Shown: positions 1-6,798, counted from the first letter of the stretch. The stretch is 10,492 bases of DNA from an uncultured Blautia sp. (GCF_934424005.1 NZ_CAKRXI010000058.1:1-10492), one strand, 5' to 3'. The notes: generated from the letters alone by a model not told the origin. Numbers and translations are program-made.

Positions 1-860
1 CGGTTATGGGGAATGATGCAAAGTTTATTCATGATATTGAAGAAGCTGCACGGGAACTGAAACCAAAGTTCATTGCATTGGCAGGTTCGCCGATTCCCTT
101 TATGAATGGAACTGATTTTCCGGCAATCGCGCAGGTGATCGAAACGGAAACAGGAATTCCTGCGTTTGCAGTGCCAACCAATGGAATGCATGATTATACC
201 TATGGAGCAGGTCTTGCGCTGGCAAAGATTGCGGAACGATTTGTCGAAGAAAGACAAATTCGCCCCCACACGCTTAACATTCTCGGGGCAACTCCACTGG
301 ATTTTGGACCGCAGGAAAATGTGGATGCCATGAAACAGAAGATTGCGCAGTATGGATGGGAAGTACTTTCCACCTGGGCAATGGGAGATTCGCTCGAAAC
401 ACTGAGCCTGGCGGGTGCGGCAGAAGTAAATCTGATTGTTTCATCCGTGGGAATTCCTGCTGCAAAAGTCTTTGAAGAAAAATTTGGTACACCGTATATT
501 ATTGGCACACCAATTGGAGAATTTGCAGAAGAGCTTGTGCAGGAATTAAGAGGATCAGAGGAGATCACATTGATCGGCGAAGCAGTGACTATGAGATCGC
601 TGGCGTCAGAAATTGAGAAAAAATATCATCGTGCAGTCAGAGTGATCTGTCCTTTGGAAACGCATGAAGGGCTTCTTGGAGAGAATGACAGGGTGAGCCG
701 GGGTGAGGAAGAAATGGAGGAACTTTTAAAGGATTCCAGAATCATTGTGGCGGATCCGCTATATCGTCCAATTTGTCCAAAAGGCAGTCAGTTTTACGAA
801 CTACCGCACGTTGCTTTTTCAGGCCGTATCTTCCTGAAAAAATACAAAAAAATATATTGA
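1..860 (+). CDS. Nitrogenase component 1-like oxidoreductase (NifD/NifK/NflD-type), 5' truncated
   Basis: This is the C-terminal part of a protein of the nitrogenase component 1 superfamily, whose members carry electrons from a NifH-like ATPase to a substrate on a metal cluster. The frame is open through the window edge. The first ATG (position 6) lies inside a conserved family stretch of the type 'V-x-G-N-x-x-K...I-E...L-K-P-K-x-I', so it is not the start; family members are usually near 400 residues and 285 are visible. Supporting segments are GSPIPFMNGTDF followed by a Rossmann-like half with PTNGMHDYTYGAGLAL, and a second half containing VNLIVSSVGIPAAKVFEEKFGTPYI. In true NifD this second segment carries the FeMo-cofactor cysteine; here the aligned position is serine, so it is not a molybdenum nitrogenase catalytic subunit. 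The last 70 residues are charged (two cysteines, CPLETHEGLLG and RPICPKGS). It is probably a nitrogenase-like protein of unknown substrate; its partners would lie upstream, outside the window. Confidence 0.75.
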   Translation, partial: VMGNDAKFIHDIEEAARELKPKFIALAGSPIPFMNGTDFPAIAQVIETETGIPAFAVPTNGMHDYTYGAGLALAKIAERFVEERQIRPHTLNILGATPLDFGPQENVDAMKQKIAQYGWEVLSTWAMGDSLETLSLAGAAEVNLIVSSVGIPAAKVFEEKFGTPYIIGTPIGEFAEELVQELRGSEEITLIGEAVTMRSLASEIEKKYHRAVRVICPLETHEGLLGENDRVSRGEEEMEELLKDSRIIVADPLYRPICPKGSQFYELPHVAFSGRIFLKKYKKIY

Positions 861-885
861 TAAACAAAATTTTTGGTGTTATGAT
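857..885 (+). promoter_or_regulatory. ridA promoter, extended -10, overlapping upstream stop codon
   Basis: TTGATA (857-862), a 17-base spacer, then TATGAT (880-885) preceded by TG at 877-878 (extended -10). The -35 box includes the TGA stop (858-860) of the upstream gene. The predicted start near 892 leaves a leader of about 24 bases before ridA, so no riboswitch fits. Read by eye; no start-site data. Confidence 0.6.
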
Positions 886-915
886 GAGAAAAAGAGAGAA
901 CGGAGGTTTTTAGAG

Positions 916-1290
916 ATGAAAACACTTGAAACAAAAAAGGCACCAGCAGCTATCGGGCCATATTCCCAGGCTAAAATGGTAGGAAACTTTTTATTCGCAT
1001 CCGGACAGATTCCGGTAGACCCGGCAACAGGTGAAGTTGCAGGTGACAAGATCGAAACTCAGGCAGAGCAGTCCTGCAAAAACGTAGGTGCAATCCTTGA
1101 GGAAGCCGGACTTGGATATGACAATGTTGTAAAAACAACATGTTTCCTTGCTGATATGGCTGACTTCGCTGCATTCAACGCAGTATACGAAAAATATTTC
1201 ACAAGCAAACCGGCTCGTTCCTGTGTTGCTGTTAAACAGCTTCCAAAGAACGTACTGTGCGAAGTAGAAGTGATCGCAGTAGCTGAATAA
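916..1290 (+). CDS. ridA: RidA family reactive 2-iminobutanoate/2-iminopropanoate deaminase
   Basis: This cytosolic trimeric enzyme hydrolyses reactive enamine/imine intermediates made by PLP-dependent enzymes such as threonine dehydratase, giving 2-keto acids and ammonia. The 124-residue length is exactly the family norm. Landmarks are GPYSQA (residues 14-19), FASGQIPVDPATGE (27-40), and the C-terminal PARSCVAVKQLPK...CEVEVIAVAE. Arg101 is the counterpart of the substrate-carboxylate-binding arginine (Arg105 in E. coli RidA), Cys103 follows it as in E. coli, and Glu116 matches the water-activating glutamate. These residues suggest an active deaminase rather than a divergent Rid subgroup. The ATG is preceded by CGGAGG at 901-906. 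The gene appears monocistronic: its own promoter lies just upstream and a strong terminator follows. No substrate-specific partner enzyme is adjacent. Confidence 0.95.
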   Translation: MKTLETKKAPAAIGPYSQAKMVGNFLFASGQIPVDPATGEVAGDKIETQAEQSCKNVGAILEEAGLGYDNVVKTTCFLADMADFAAFNAVYEKYFTSKPARSCVAVKQLPKNVLCEVEVIAVAE

Positions 1291-1309
1291 TTTCATAAGA
1301 GCAAATTCG

Positions 1310-1343
1310 GAGCTGTCCTTGTTAAGAGGGTAGCTCTTTTTTT
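1310..1343 (+). terminator. Rho-independent terminator after ridA
   Basis: Arms GAGCTGTCCT (1310-1319) and AGGGTAGCTC (1327-1336) form a 10-pair stem with two central G·U pairs, closed by a short loop, and are followed by seven T (1337-1343). This is a textbook terminator for the ridA transcript. Confidence 0.85.
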
Positions 1344-1403
1344 ACCTTGAATGAATCTGTTCAGATTTTACAAGAATTTTATATAGAAATGATGTGAGTT
1401 GGA

Positions 1404-1432
1404 TAGAAACGCAATTTTGAAAGTGTTACGAT
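1404..1432 (+). promoter_or_regulatory. Candidate promoter of the PhoH-HD unit
   Basis: An extended -10 (TG at 1424-1425, then TACGAT at 1427-1432) has a weak -35 (TAGAAA, 1404-1409) 17 bases upstream. It resembles the TGTTATGAT box of the ridA promoter. If real, transcription starts near 1439, downstream of the ATG at 1431, which supports translation from 1479. The -35 match is only 4 of 6. Confidence 0.35.
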
Positions 1433-1478
1433 GATTTCCGAAAATAATATTGATTTTGGAAAAGGAGTGCATGAATTT

Positions 1479-2855
1479 ATGATAAAAACCTATGTGATAG
1501 ATACCAATGTACTTATCCAGGCACCATACGCATTAGAATGTTTTGAGGATAATGATCTTGTTATTCCATTAGTTGTCCTTGAAGAATTGGATGGCTTAAA
1601 GAAAGCGGATGGAGAAAAAGGTGCCAACGCAAGAACTGCTGTGCGGAAACTGGAAGGATACAGACATAAAGGTGATTTATTGCAGGGTGTGGAGCTCCCC
1701 GGAGGAGGCGTCCTTAAAATTGAAAAGAACTTTGTTCATGTGGAACTGCCGCCGGATCTCCCGGATGACAAACCGGATAACAGAATCCTGAAAGTATGCA
1801 AAGGGCTCACAGAAACCAAAAAGGATAAGCAGGTTATTCTTGTAACAAAAGATATCGTTCTGCGTCTGAAAGCACAGATTCTGGGAATCAAAGCAGAAGA
1901 TTTTGAAAAAGAGCAGATTTCGGACGATGATGCCCAGTATACCGGAAGGACAGAGGTATATATTCCGGAAGATAAGGTCAAAGAATTTAAAAAGAAAGGA
2001 ATTTCACTTTCTGAAGCTTATCAGAGTGACGAAGAGGGAAATCATATCATTCCGGTATTTCATGAGAATGAGTTTGTTATTCTGAAACCAGATCAGTCCA
2101 CAAAGAAGACATTTCTTGGCAGAGTATCCGGGAATAAAATTGTTGCGCTGGTTTATAAAAAAAGCAAACCATATGGAATATCACCGAGAAACGTCGGACA
2201 GTATTTTATGCAGGAAGCCCTCATGACGGATGCAAAGGAAGCTCCTCTTGTTATTATCAAAGGAATGGCCGGCACTGCGAAAACCTTTTATTCACTTGCA
2301 GTCGGCATGGAAAAGGTTTACAACAATCCGTCTCAGGAATATCGCCGGGTGCTCGTGTGCAGACCAAATGCACAGTTTGATGATGATATCGGATTTCTGC
2401 CAGGTGATGAAAAAGAAAAAATAGCGCCTCTGATGCGTCCGGTCATTGACAATCTGGAACAGATCCTTGACTCAGATGAAAAGAAACGATATGAGGATGA
2501 AGAGGAGTTGAGTGATAAGATAACAGAGGTTTTTGAGCGAGGAATCATTCAGACAGAAGCGCTGAATTTTATCAGAGGAAGATCGATCGCAAAGACCTAT
2601 CTGATCATCGATGAAGCACAGAATATGACGCCAAATCAGGTAAAAGGTATTATCACAAGAGCCGGTGAGGGAACCAAGATCATATTGCTGGGGGATCCAC
2701 AGCAGATTGACAAACCATTTCTGGATGAAAGAACCAATGGCCTGAGTTATGCGGCAAAGCATATGATGGACAGTCCGCTTTGCTGGCAGATCACATTGTC
2801 AGCGGAAGAATGTGAGCGTTCTGTACTCGCAATGGATGCAATACAGAGACTCTGA
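1479..2855 (+). CDS. PIN domain-PhoH family ATPase (YlaK-type)
   Basis: This 458-residue protein fuses an N-terminal PIN ribonuclease-like domain (residues 1 to about 135) to a C-terminal PhoH P-loop ATPase (about 240-458); the fusion is typical of the YlaK/PhoH2 group, described as RNA helicase/RNase proteins. PIN acidic residues are visible: Asp8 in VIDTNVL, Glu35/Glu36 in LEELDGLK, Asp100 in KPDNRIL and Asp125 in VTKD. The ATPase shows a Walker A-like GMAGTAKT (262-269), a Walker B with LIIDEAQN (Asp378, Glu379) and GDPQQID (405-411). An in-frame ATG exists 48 bases upstream at 1431, but it lacks a ribosome site; AGGAG at 1463-1467 sits 11 bases before the ATG at 1479, and family members start with a similar M-x-K-x-Y-V-I-D-T-N. 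The next gene begins 39 bases after the stop without a terminator, so the two are probably co-transcribed. The physiological RNA target is unknown. Confidence 0.92.
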   Translation: MIKTYVIDTNVLIQAPYALECFEDNDLVIPLVVLEELDGLKKADGEKGANARTAVRKLEGYRHKGDLLQGVELPGGGVLKIEKNFVHVELPPDLPDDKPDNRILKVCKGLTETKKDKQVILVTKDIVLRLKAQILGIKAEDFEKEQISDDDAQYTGRTEVYIPEDKVKEFKKKGISLSEAYQSDEEGNHIIPVFHENEFVILKPDQSTKKTFLGRVSGNKIVALVYKKSKPYGISPRNVGQYFMQEALMTDAKEAPLVIIKGMAGTAKTFYSLAVGMEKVYNNPSQEYRRVLVCRPNAQFDDDIGFLPGDEKEKIAPLMRPVIDNLEQILDSDEKKRYEDEEELSDKITEVFERGIIQTEALNFIRGRSIAKTYLIIDEAQNMTPNQVKGIITRAGEGTKIILLGDPQQIDKPFLDERTNGLSYAAKHMMDSPLCWQITLSAEECERSVLAMDAIQRL

Positions 2856-2894
2856 TCATAAGTCATGAGTGGGTACAAAGAAAGAGGAATTATT

Positions 2895-3551
2895 TTGAAA
2901 TATAAGGAAATTGCGAATAATAAAGAAATTAATGCATATTTAAAGAAAGGAAATGAAAATCTGGGACAGCTTGGTTTTACAGATCATTCACAGGCGCACT
3001 GTGTACAGGTGGCACATCAGGCCGGAAAGATTCTCAAGCGTCTGGGATATTCAGAACATGAGATTGAACTTGCAAAAATTGCCGGATATATGCACGATAT
3101 TGGAAATGCGATCAATCGGAATCATCATGCTGAATATGGAGCACTTCTTGCAAATGATCTTCTGAAAGACACAAACATGTCACTGGAAGACCGGGTAACA
3201 GTTATAGCAGCAATTGGAAATCACGATGAATCCACTGGAAGTCCGGAAGATGTTGTATCAGCGGCGCTGATCATTGCGGATAAGACGGATGTACGGAGAA
3301 GTCGGGTCCGCCAGAAAGAAAGAGCAGCCTTTGATATCCATGATCGTGTAAACTATGCAGTTACCGATTCGAAGTTAAAGATAGACGAGGAAAAATCAGT
3401 GATCGCATTAAATCTTCAGATTGATGAAAATATCTGTTCTATGTATGATTATTTTGAAATCTTTCTTGAGCGAATGATGTTCTGCAGAAAATCAGCAGAG
3501 ATATTGGGAAGCACCTTCAAATTAACGGTAAATGGACGTAAGGTATTGTGA
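2895..3551 (+). CDS. HD domain-containing phosphohydrolase
   Basis: This 218-residue metal-dependent HD-superfamily phosphohydrolase is probably cytosolic. Metal ligands are visible in order: HSQAHC (residues 31-36), HDIGN (67-71), the following HH pair (77-78) and NHDE (109-112); ADKTDVRRSRVR then gives a basic segment often seen in bacterial HD proteins of this type. The substrate cannot be read from sequence; nucleotides or phosphorylated signalling molecules are typical. I chose TTG at 2895, because AGAGGA (2883-2888) is correctly spaced before it and homologues begin MKYKEI. The ATG at 2865 would add ten residues but has no ribosome site. The gene follows the PhoH ATPase closely and ends in a strong terminator, so the pair looks like one transcription unit, perhaps in RNA or nucleotide turnover (inference). 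The last 60 residues outside the HD core are not recognisable. Confidence 0.88.
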   Translation: MKYKEIANNKEINAYLKKGNENLGQLGFTDHSQAHCVQVAHQAGKILKRLGYSEHEIELAKIAGYMHDIGNAINRNHHAEYGALLANDLLKDTNMSLEDRVTVIAAIGNHDESTGSPEDVVSAALIIADKTDVRRSRVRQKERAAFDIHDRVNYAVTDSKLKIDEEKSVIALNLQIDENICSMYDYFEIFLERMMFCRKSAEILGSTFKLTVNGRKVL

Positions 3552-3559
3552 TCACTTCA

Positions 3560-3592
3560 CCCTGGACCTGAATTGGTTCAGGGATTTTTTTT
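3560..3592 (+). terminator. Rho-independent terminator after the HD gene
   Basis: CCCTGGACC (3560-3568) pairs with GGTTCAGGG (3575-3583) as nine pairs, one of them G·U, with a six-base loop, followed by a run of eight T (3585-3592). It lies nine bases after the stop codon and closes the PhoH-HD unit. Confidence 0.9.
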
Positions 3593-3595
3593 GTC

Positions 3596-3625
3596 TTGTT
3601 TTTTTCAGATTCTCAGGTATATTAT
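3596..3625 (+). promoter_or_regulatory. Candidate promoter of the RNase H gene
   Basis: TTGTTT (3596-3601) with either TATATT (3618-3623, spacing 16) or TATTAT (3620-3625, spacing 18). A promoter is expected here because a strong terminator lies just upstream. The boxes are imperfect and the precise -10 cannot be decided by eye. Confidence 0.4.
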
Positions 3626-3661
3626 AAGAAGAAATAAACATTTAGCAAGTCAGGAGGCAGC

Positions 3662-4273
3662 ATGGCAAAAAAGAAATTTTATGCAGTAAGACAGGGAAGA
3701 AAGATAGGGATGTTCCTTACCTGGGATGAGTGTAAGAAGCAGATAATGGGATATCCGGGAGCGATATACAAAAGTTTTGGAACAGAAGCGGAAGCAAAGG
3801 AGTATCTGGGGATTGCTGTGGCCGCAGATGACATGCAGGAGGATGGTCCGTCAGCTGGTGCGGTGGAAATCTATGTTGATGGAAGCTACCATTCAGCCAC
3901 AAAAGAATTTTCTTACGGAATGGTGGTTCTGATCGATGGAAAAGAAGAGAAATTTTCGCAGAAAATGTCTGATCCAGAGCTGGCGCAGATGCGAAATGTG
4001 GCTGGTGAGATCAAAGGAAGTGAAGCAGCGATGCAGTACGCTCTGGATCACAAAATCCCTTCTATTATAATTTATCACGATTATCAGGGTATCGCGAGCT
4101 GGTGCAATGGTGACTGGAAAGCAAACAAAGCCGGAACGATTGCATATCGTGATTTTTATCGTAAGGCGAAAGAACGGGTTCACATTGAATTTCGAAAAGT
4201 CAAAGGACATTCTAATGATAAGTACAATGATATGGTCGATGAACTTGCAAAAGAAGCACTTGGAATCCATTGA
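3662..4273 (+). CDS. RNase H1-like protein with N-terminal viroplasmin/hybrid-binding domain
   Basis: The protein (203 residues) degrades the RNA strand of RNA:DNA hybrids, acting on R-loops and replication primers in the cytosol. Residues 1-50 (KKFYAVRQGRKIGMF, then W21, then GAIYKSFGTEAEAKEYL) match the hybrid-binding domain shared by RNase H1 and caulimovirus viroplasmin. A short acidic linker (about 53-66) leads to the RNase H domain (67-203). The catalytic set is complete by alignment to E. coli RNase HI: Asp73 in YVDGSY, Glu116 in NVAGEIKGSEAA, Asp140 in IIYHDYQGI, His183 in KGHSNDKYND and Asp193 in VDELAKEA. AGGAGG (3652-3657) precedes the ATG by four bases. It appears to be a single-gene unit; the promoter of the next gene starts on its stop codon. 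The two-domain type is common in Clostridia. Confidence 0.93.
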   Translation: MAKKKFYAVRQGRKIGMFLTWDECKKQIMGYPGAIYKSFGTEAEAKEYLGIAVAADDMQEDGPSAGAVEIYVDGSYHSATKEFSYGMVVLIDGKEEKFSQKMSDPELAQMRNVAGEIKGSEAAMQYALDHKIPSIIIYHDYQGIASWCNGDWKANKAGTIAYRDFYRKAKERVHIEFRKVKGHSNDKYNDMVDELAKEALGIH

Positions 4274-4299
4274 CAAAATCTGCCCAAAAGACTTATACT
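4270..4299 (+). promoter_or_regulatory. Strong promoter of the ECF S-component gene, overlapping the RNase H stop codon
   Basis: A perfect -35 TTGACA (4270-4275) and TATACT (4294-4299) are separated by 18 bases; the alternative TTATAC at 4293 gives 17. The -35 box contains the TGA stop (4271-4273) of the RNase H gene. The predicted start near 4306 leaves a leader of about 45 bases, too short for known vitamin riboswitches. Confidence 0.7.
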
Positions 4300-4350
4300 A
4301 TCACTGTCTCTGGCATGACCGGAGCAAAACTTTTTGAGGAGGATACTATC

Positions 4351-4902
4351 ATGAAAAACAACAGCAGTATCAAAACCGTGGTTGCTGTCGGAATTGGCGC
4401 AGCACTGTTCTTTGTACTCGGACGTTTTGTTGCAATACCGAGCCCGGTACCGAACACAAATATCAGTCTTCAGTATGCAGTACTTGCACTTCTGGCTACT
4501 ATGTATGGACCGGTTGCAGGCGGACTGATCGGCTTTATCGGCCACGCACTGATCGATCTTTCCTGGGGTGGAAGTCCGTGGTGGAGCTGGGTAATCACAT
4601 CAGCATTTGTCGGCGTGGTTATCGGACTGTTTGCCAAGAAACTTGATGTTCAGGAAGGTGACTTCGGAAAAGGCAAAGTTGCTGTATTTGTAGTTGCAAA
4701 TGTGATCGCGCATGTGATCGGATGGGTAGTTGTAGCACCTGTACTTGACATTCTGATCTATGCAGAACCTGCAAACAAAGTATTTGCGCAGGGTGTATTT
4801 GCAGCGGTTTCTAATACAGTCACCGGTGTGATCGTAGGCGGACTTCTTATTCTGGCATATACAAAGACGATTGCCAAGAAAGGTTCCCTGGATCAGGAAT
4901 AA
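4351..4902 (+). CDS. ECF transporter S component, UPF0397/PF07155-type, substrate unassigned
   Basis: This 183-residue integral membrane protein is the substrate-binding (S) subunit of an energy-coupling factor transporter. About five to six hydrophobic segments are visible (approximately residues 8-29, 40-64, 76-95, 108-132 and 145-170). Diagnostic stretches for the UPF0397 group are VVAVGIGAALFFVLGRFVAIP, NTNISLQYAVLALLATMYGPVAGGLIGFIGHALIDLSWGGSPWWSWVI and the C-terminal GVIVGGLLILAY; Ala/Gly-rich first-helix faces are what S components use to contact EcfT. An upstream in-frame ATG at 4270 is rejected because it overlaps the promoter and the previous stop; AGGAGG (4337-4342) sits eight bases before 4351. 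The double ATPase and T genes follow after a terminator. The family is named for riboflavin in Pfam, but its ligand is not settled, and no riboswitch here gives a clue. Confidence 0.85.
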   Translation: MKNNSSIKTVVAVGIGAALFFVLGRFVAIPSPVPNTNISLQYAVLALLATMYGPVAGGLIGFIGHALIDLSWGGSPWWSWVITSAFVGVVIGLFAKKLDVQEGDFGKGKVAVFVVANVIAHVIGWVVVAPVLDILIYAEPANKVFAQGVFAAVSNTVTGVIVGGLLILAYTKTIAKKGSLDQE

Positions 4903-4913
4903 AATATGGAGTT

Positions 4914-4947
4914 GCTGTTCACGGGTGTTCATGCAGAAGTGGACAGC
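4914..4947 (+). other. Hairpin between S-component gene and its terminator
   Basis: GCTGTTCAC (4914-4922) pairs with GTGGACAGC (4939-4947), nine pairs with one G·U, around a 16-base loop. No T run follows. It could stabilise the 3' end of the S-component mRNA, or act with the next hairpin as an attenuator for read-through into the ATPase gene. Function is not established. Confidence 0.45.
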
Positions 4948-4951
4948 GTCG

Positions 4952-4998
4952 GAAAAGCCTTCTCATGTAGCTTATATGGCTTGTGAAAAGGCTTTTTC
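4952..4998 (+). terminator. Rho-independent terminator between S-component and ATPase genes
   Basis: AAAAGCCTT (from 4953) pairs with AAGGCTTTT (from 4988), nine perfect pairs, and the stem can extend inward with mismatches to AGC/GCT. A run of five T ends at 4997. It separates the S-component gene from the ATPase/T genes of the same transporter, so the latter need read-through or their own promoter. Confidence 0.75.
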
Positions 4999-5026
4999 TA
5001 TTGTTGATCAGATAGTATTCTTGAAT

Positions 5027-5055
5027 TGTTTTTGTAGTTATTGAATGGTTAATAT
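5027..5055 (+). promoter_or_regulatory. Candidate promoter of the ecfAA'-ecfT genes
   Basis: TTGTTT (5027-5032), a 17-base spacer, then TAATAT (5050-5055). It is the best pair in the AT-rich stretch between the terminator and the ATPase start. The -10 matches only 4 of 6, so this is tentative; a start near 5062 would leave a leader of about 12 bases. Confidence 0.3.
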
Positions 5056-5073
5056 AAATTTTGAGGTGTTTGA

Positions 5074-6798
5074 ATGGCTGAGAAAAAATCCCCTGTTATT
5101 TCATTTAAAGATTTTTCATTCCAGTACCGGGCGCAAAAAAAACCTACACTGACTGGAATTAATCTGGATATTTATCCAGGTGAAAAAGTGCTGATCGCGG
5201 GACCTTCCGGAAGTGGAAAAAGTACCCTGGCAGGATGTATCAACGGACTGAATCCTTTTTCAAATCCGGGAGAATGTAAGGGAACATTGACGGTGGATGG
5301 TGTGGATGCACCACACAGCAGTATTTTTGAATTATCTGCGCATGTAGGAACGGTTCTTCAGGATCCGGATGGACAGTTTATCGGACTGACGGTTGGTGAG
5401 GATATTGCATTTGCTTTGGAAAACAGTTGTACTCCTCAGGATGAAATGCATGCGATCACCAGACATGCGGCAGAACTGGTAGGAATCGAGAAGCATCTGG
5501 ATTATGCACCGCATGAACTCTCTGGTGGACAGAAGCAGAGAGTCAGCCTTGCGGGTGTCATGGTAGATCAGGTAAAAATCCTCCTGTTCGATGAGCCTCT
5601 GGCAAATCTTGATCCGGCAGCAGGAAAACAGGCGATTGAGCTGATCGATGAGATCCAGAAAAAAACAGATACGACAGTTCTGATCATTGAGCACCGTCTG
5701 GAAGACGTTCTCTGGAGAAACGTAGACCGTATCATACTGGTAAATGAGGGAACGATCCTTGCAGATATGACTCCGGATGAATTGCTTTCTACAAGCCTTC
5801 TGGCAGACAATGGCATTCGTGAGCCTCTTTATGTGACTGCGATGCGCTATGCAGGAATCGATATTACAAAAGAAAAGAAACCGGCGCATGTGGATTCTGT
5901 TGTGCTTAATGAAGGAGACCGTAGGAGATTACAGGAATGGTTTGAGGCACAGCCGTTTAAAGAAGAGGCCGGAGAACGGAAAAAGCTTCTGGAAGTGAAG
6001 AATCTCAGTTTTGGATATACGAAAGAGCATCAGACACTTCATAATGTCAGCTTGTCAATTGACAAAGGAGAGATGGTCAGTATCGTGGGAAGGAATGGCG
6101 CCGGAAAATCAACGTTTTCCAAACTTGTATGTGGATTTGAGGATCCGGATTCCGGAGAGATTCTGTTCCATGGAAAAGATCTGTTAAAGGAGAATATCCG
6201 TCACCGTGCGAAATATATCGGATATGTTATGCAGAATCCAAATCAGATGATTTCGAAGACGATGATCTATGAGGAAGTAGCACTGAGTCTCCAGAAGGCA
6301 GGAATGCCGGAGGAGAAAGTTCGGCAGAAGGTAGAAGATACATTGAAGATCTGCGGACTTTATCCGTTTCGTAATTGGCCGGTTTCAGCTTTGAGTTTTG
6401 GACAGAAGAAACGTGTGACGATTGCAAGTGTACTGGTGCAGGATCCGGAACTGATCATTCTGGATGAGCCGACTGCCGGGCAGGATTTTAAACATTACAC
6501 AGAGATCATGGAATTTTTGCGTAAACTCAATGAACGTGGTGTGACAGTCGTGATGATCACACACGATATGCACCTGATGCTGGAATATACACCAAGAGCG
6601 CTGGTATTTTCCGATGGGCAGCTGATCGCAGACCGAAGAGCATCCGAAGTACTCTGTGATCCGGAACTGATCGAACGTGCGGCACTGAAAGAAACAAGTC
6701 TTTTTACTCTGGCAAATCATTGTGCGATCACACCGCCGGAAGCATTTGTGGAACGATTTATCGGAGAGGACAGGGAGGTGAGAAGCCATGGCTGCTAA
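5074..6798 (+). CDS. ECF transporter ATPase, two fused ABC domains (EcfA-EcfA', YkoD-like)
   Basis: The 574-residue protein supplies ATP hydrolysis for the ECF transporter on the cytoplasmic face of the membrane. Two ABC domains lie in tandem, joined by a linker near residues 240-305. Domain 1: Walker A GPSGSGKST (43-51), Q-loop Gln96, signature LSGGQ (149-153), Walker B with Asp173/Glu174, H-loop His207. Domain 2: Walker A GRNGAGKST (339-347), Gln387, signature LSFGQ (440-444), Walker B with Asp464/Glu465, His497. Both catalytic sets are intact; the second signature has Phe in place of the second Gly of LSGGQ. Most shared ECF modules use two separate genes; a fused form recalls YkoD of the Bacillus YkoEDC thiamine/HMP system. 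GAGGTG (5063-5068) precedes the ATG. The end overlaps the T-component gene by 11 bases, which indicates translational coupling. Confidence 0.93.
   Translation: MAEKKSPVISFKDFSFQYRAQKKPTLTGINLDIYPGEKVLIAGPSGSGKSTLAGCINGLNPFSNPGECKGTLTVDGVDAPHSSIFELSAHVGTVLQDPDGQFIGLTVGEDIAFALENSCTPQDEMHAITRHAAELVGIEKHLDYAPHELSGGQKQRVSLAGVMVDQVKILLFDEPLANLDPAAGKQAIELIDEIQKKTDTTVLIIEHRLEDVLWRNVDRIILVNEGTILADMTPDELLSTSLLADNGIREPLYVTAMRYAGIDITKEKKPAHVDSVVLNEGDRRRLQEWFEAQPFKEEAGERKKLLEVKNLSFGYTKEHQTLHNVSLSIDKGEMVSIVGRNGAGKSTFSKLVCGFEDPDSGEILFHGKDLLKENIRHRAKYIGYVMQNPNQMISKTMIYEEVALSLQKAGMPEEKVRQKVEDTLKICGLYPFRNWPVSALSFGQKKRVTIASVLVQDPELIILDEPTAGQDFKHYTEIMEFLRKLNERGVTVVMITHDMHLMLEYTPRALVFSDGQLIADRRASEVLCDPELIERAALKETSLFTLANHCAITPPEAFVERFIGEDREVRSHGC

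Noticed and set aside
1431..1478. Upstream ATG start for the PhoH protein
   Set aside because: No ribosome site, overlaps the candidate promoter -10, and adds residues ahead of the conserved M-x-K-x-Y-V-I-D-T-N start.
4270..4350. Upstream ATG start for the ECF S component (27 extra residues)
   Set aside because: The extension is hydrophilic, overlaps the previous stop codon and contains the -35/-10 boxes; a perfect AGGAGG serves the ATG at 4351.
5332..5889. 185-codon minus-strand frame inside the ECF ATPase gene
   Set aside because: Lies wholly within a gene whose motifs are unmistakable; translation shows no domain.
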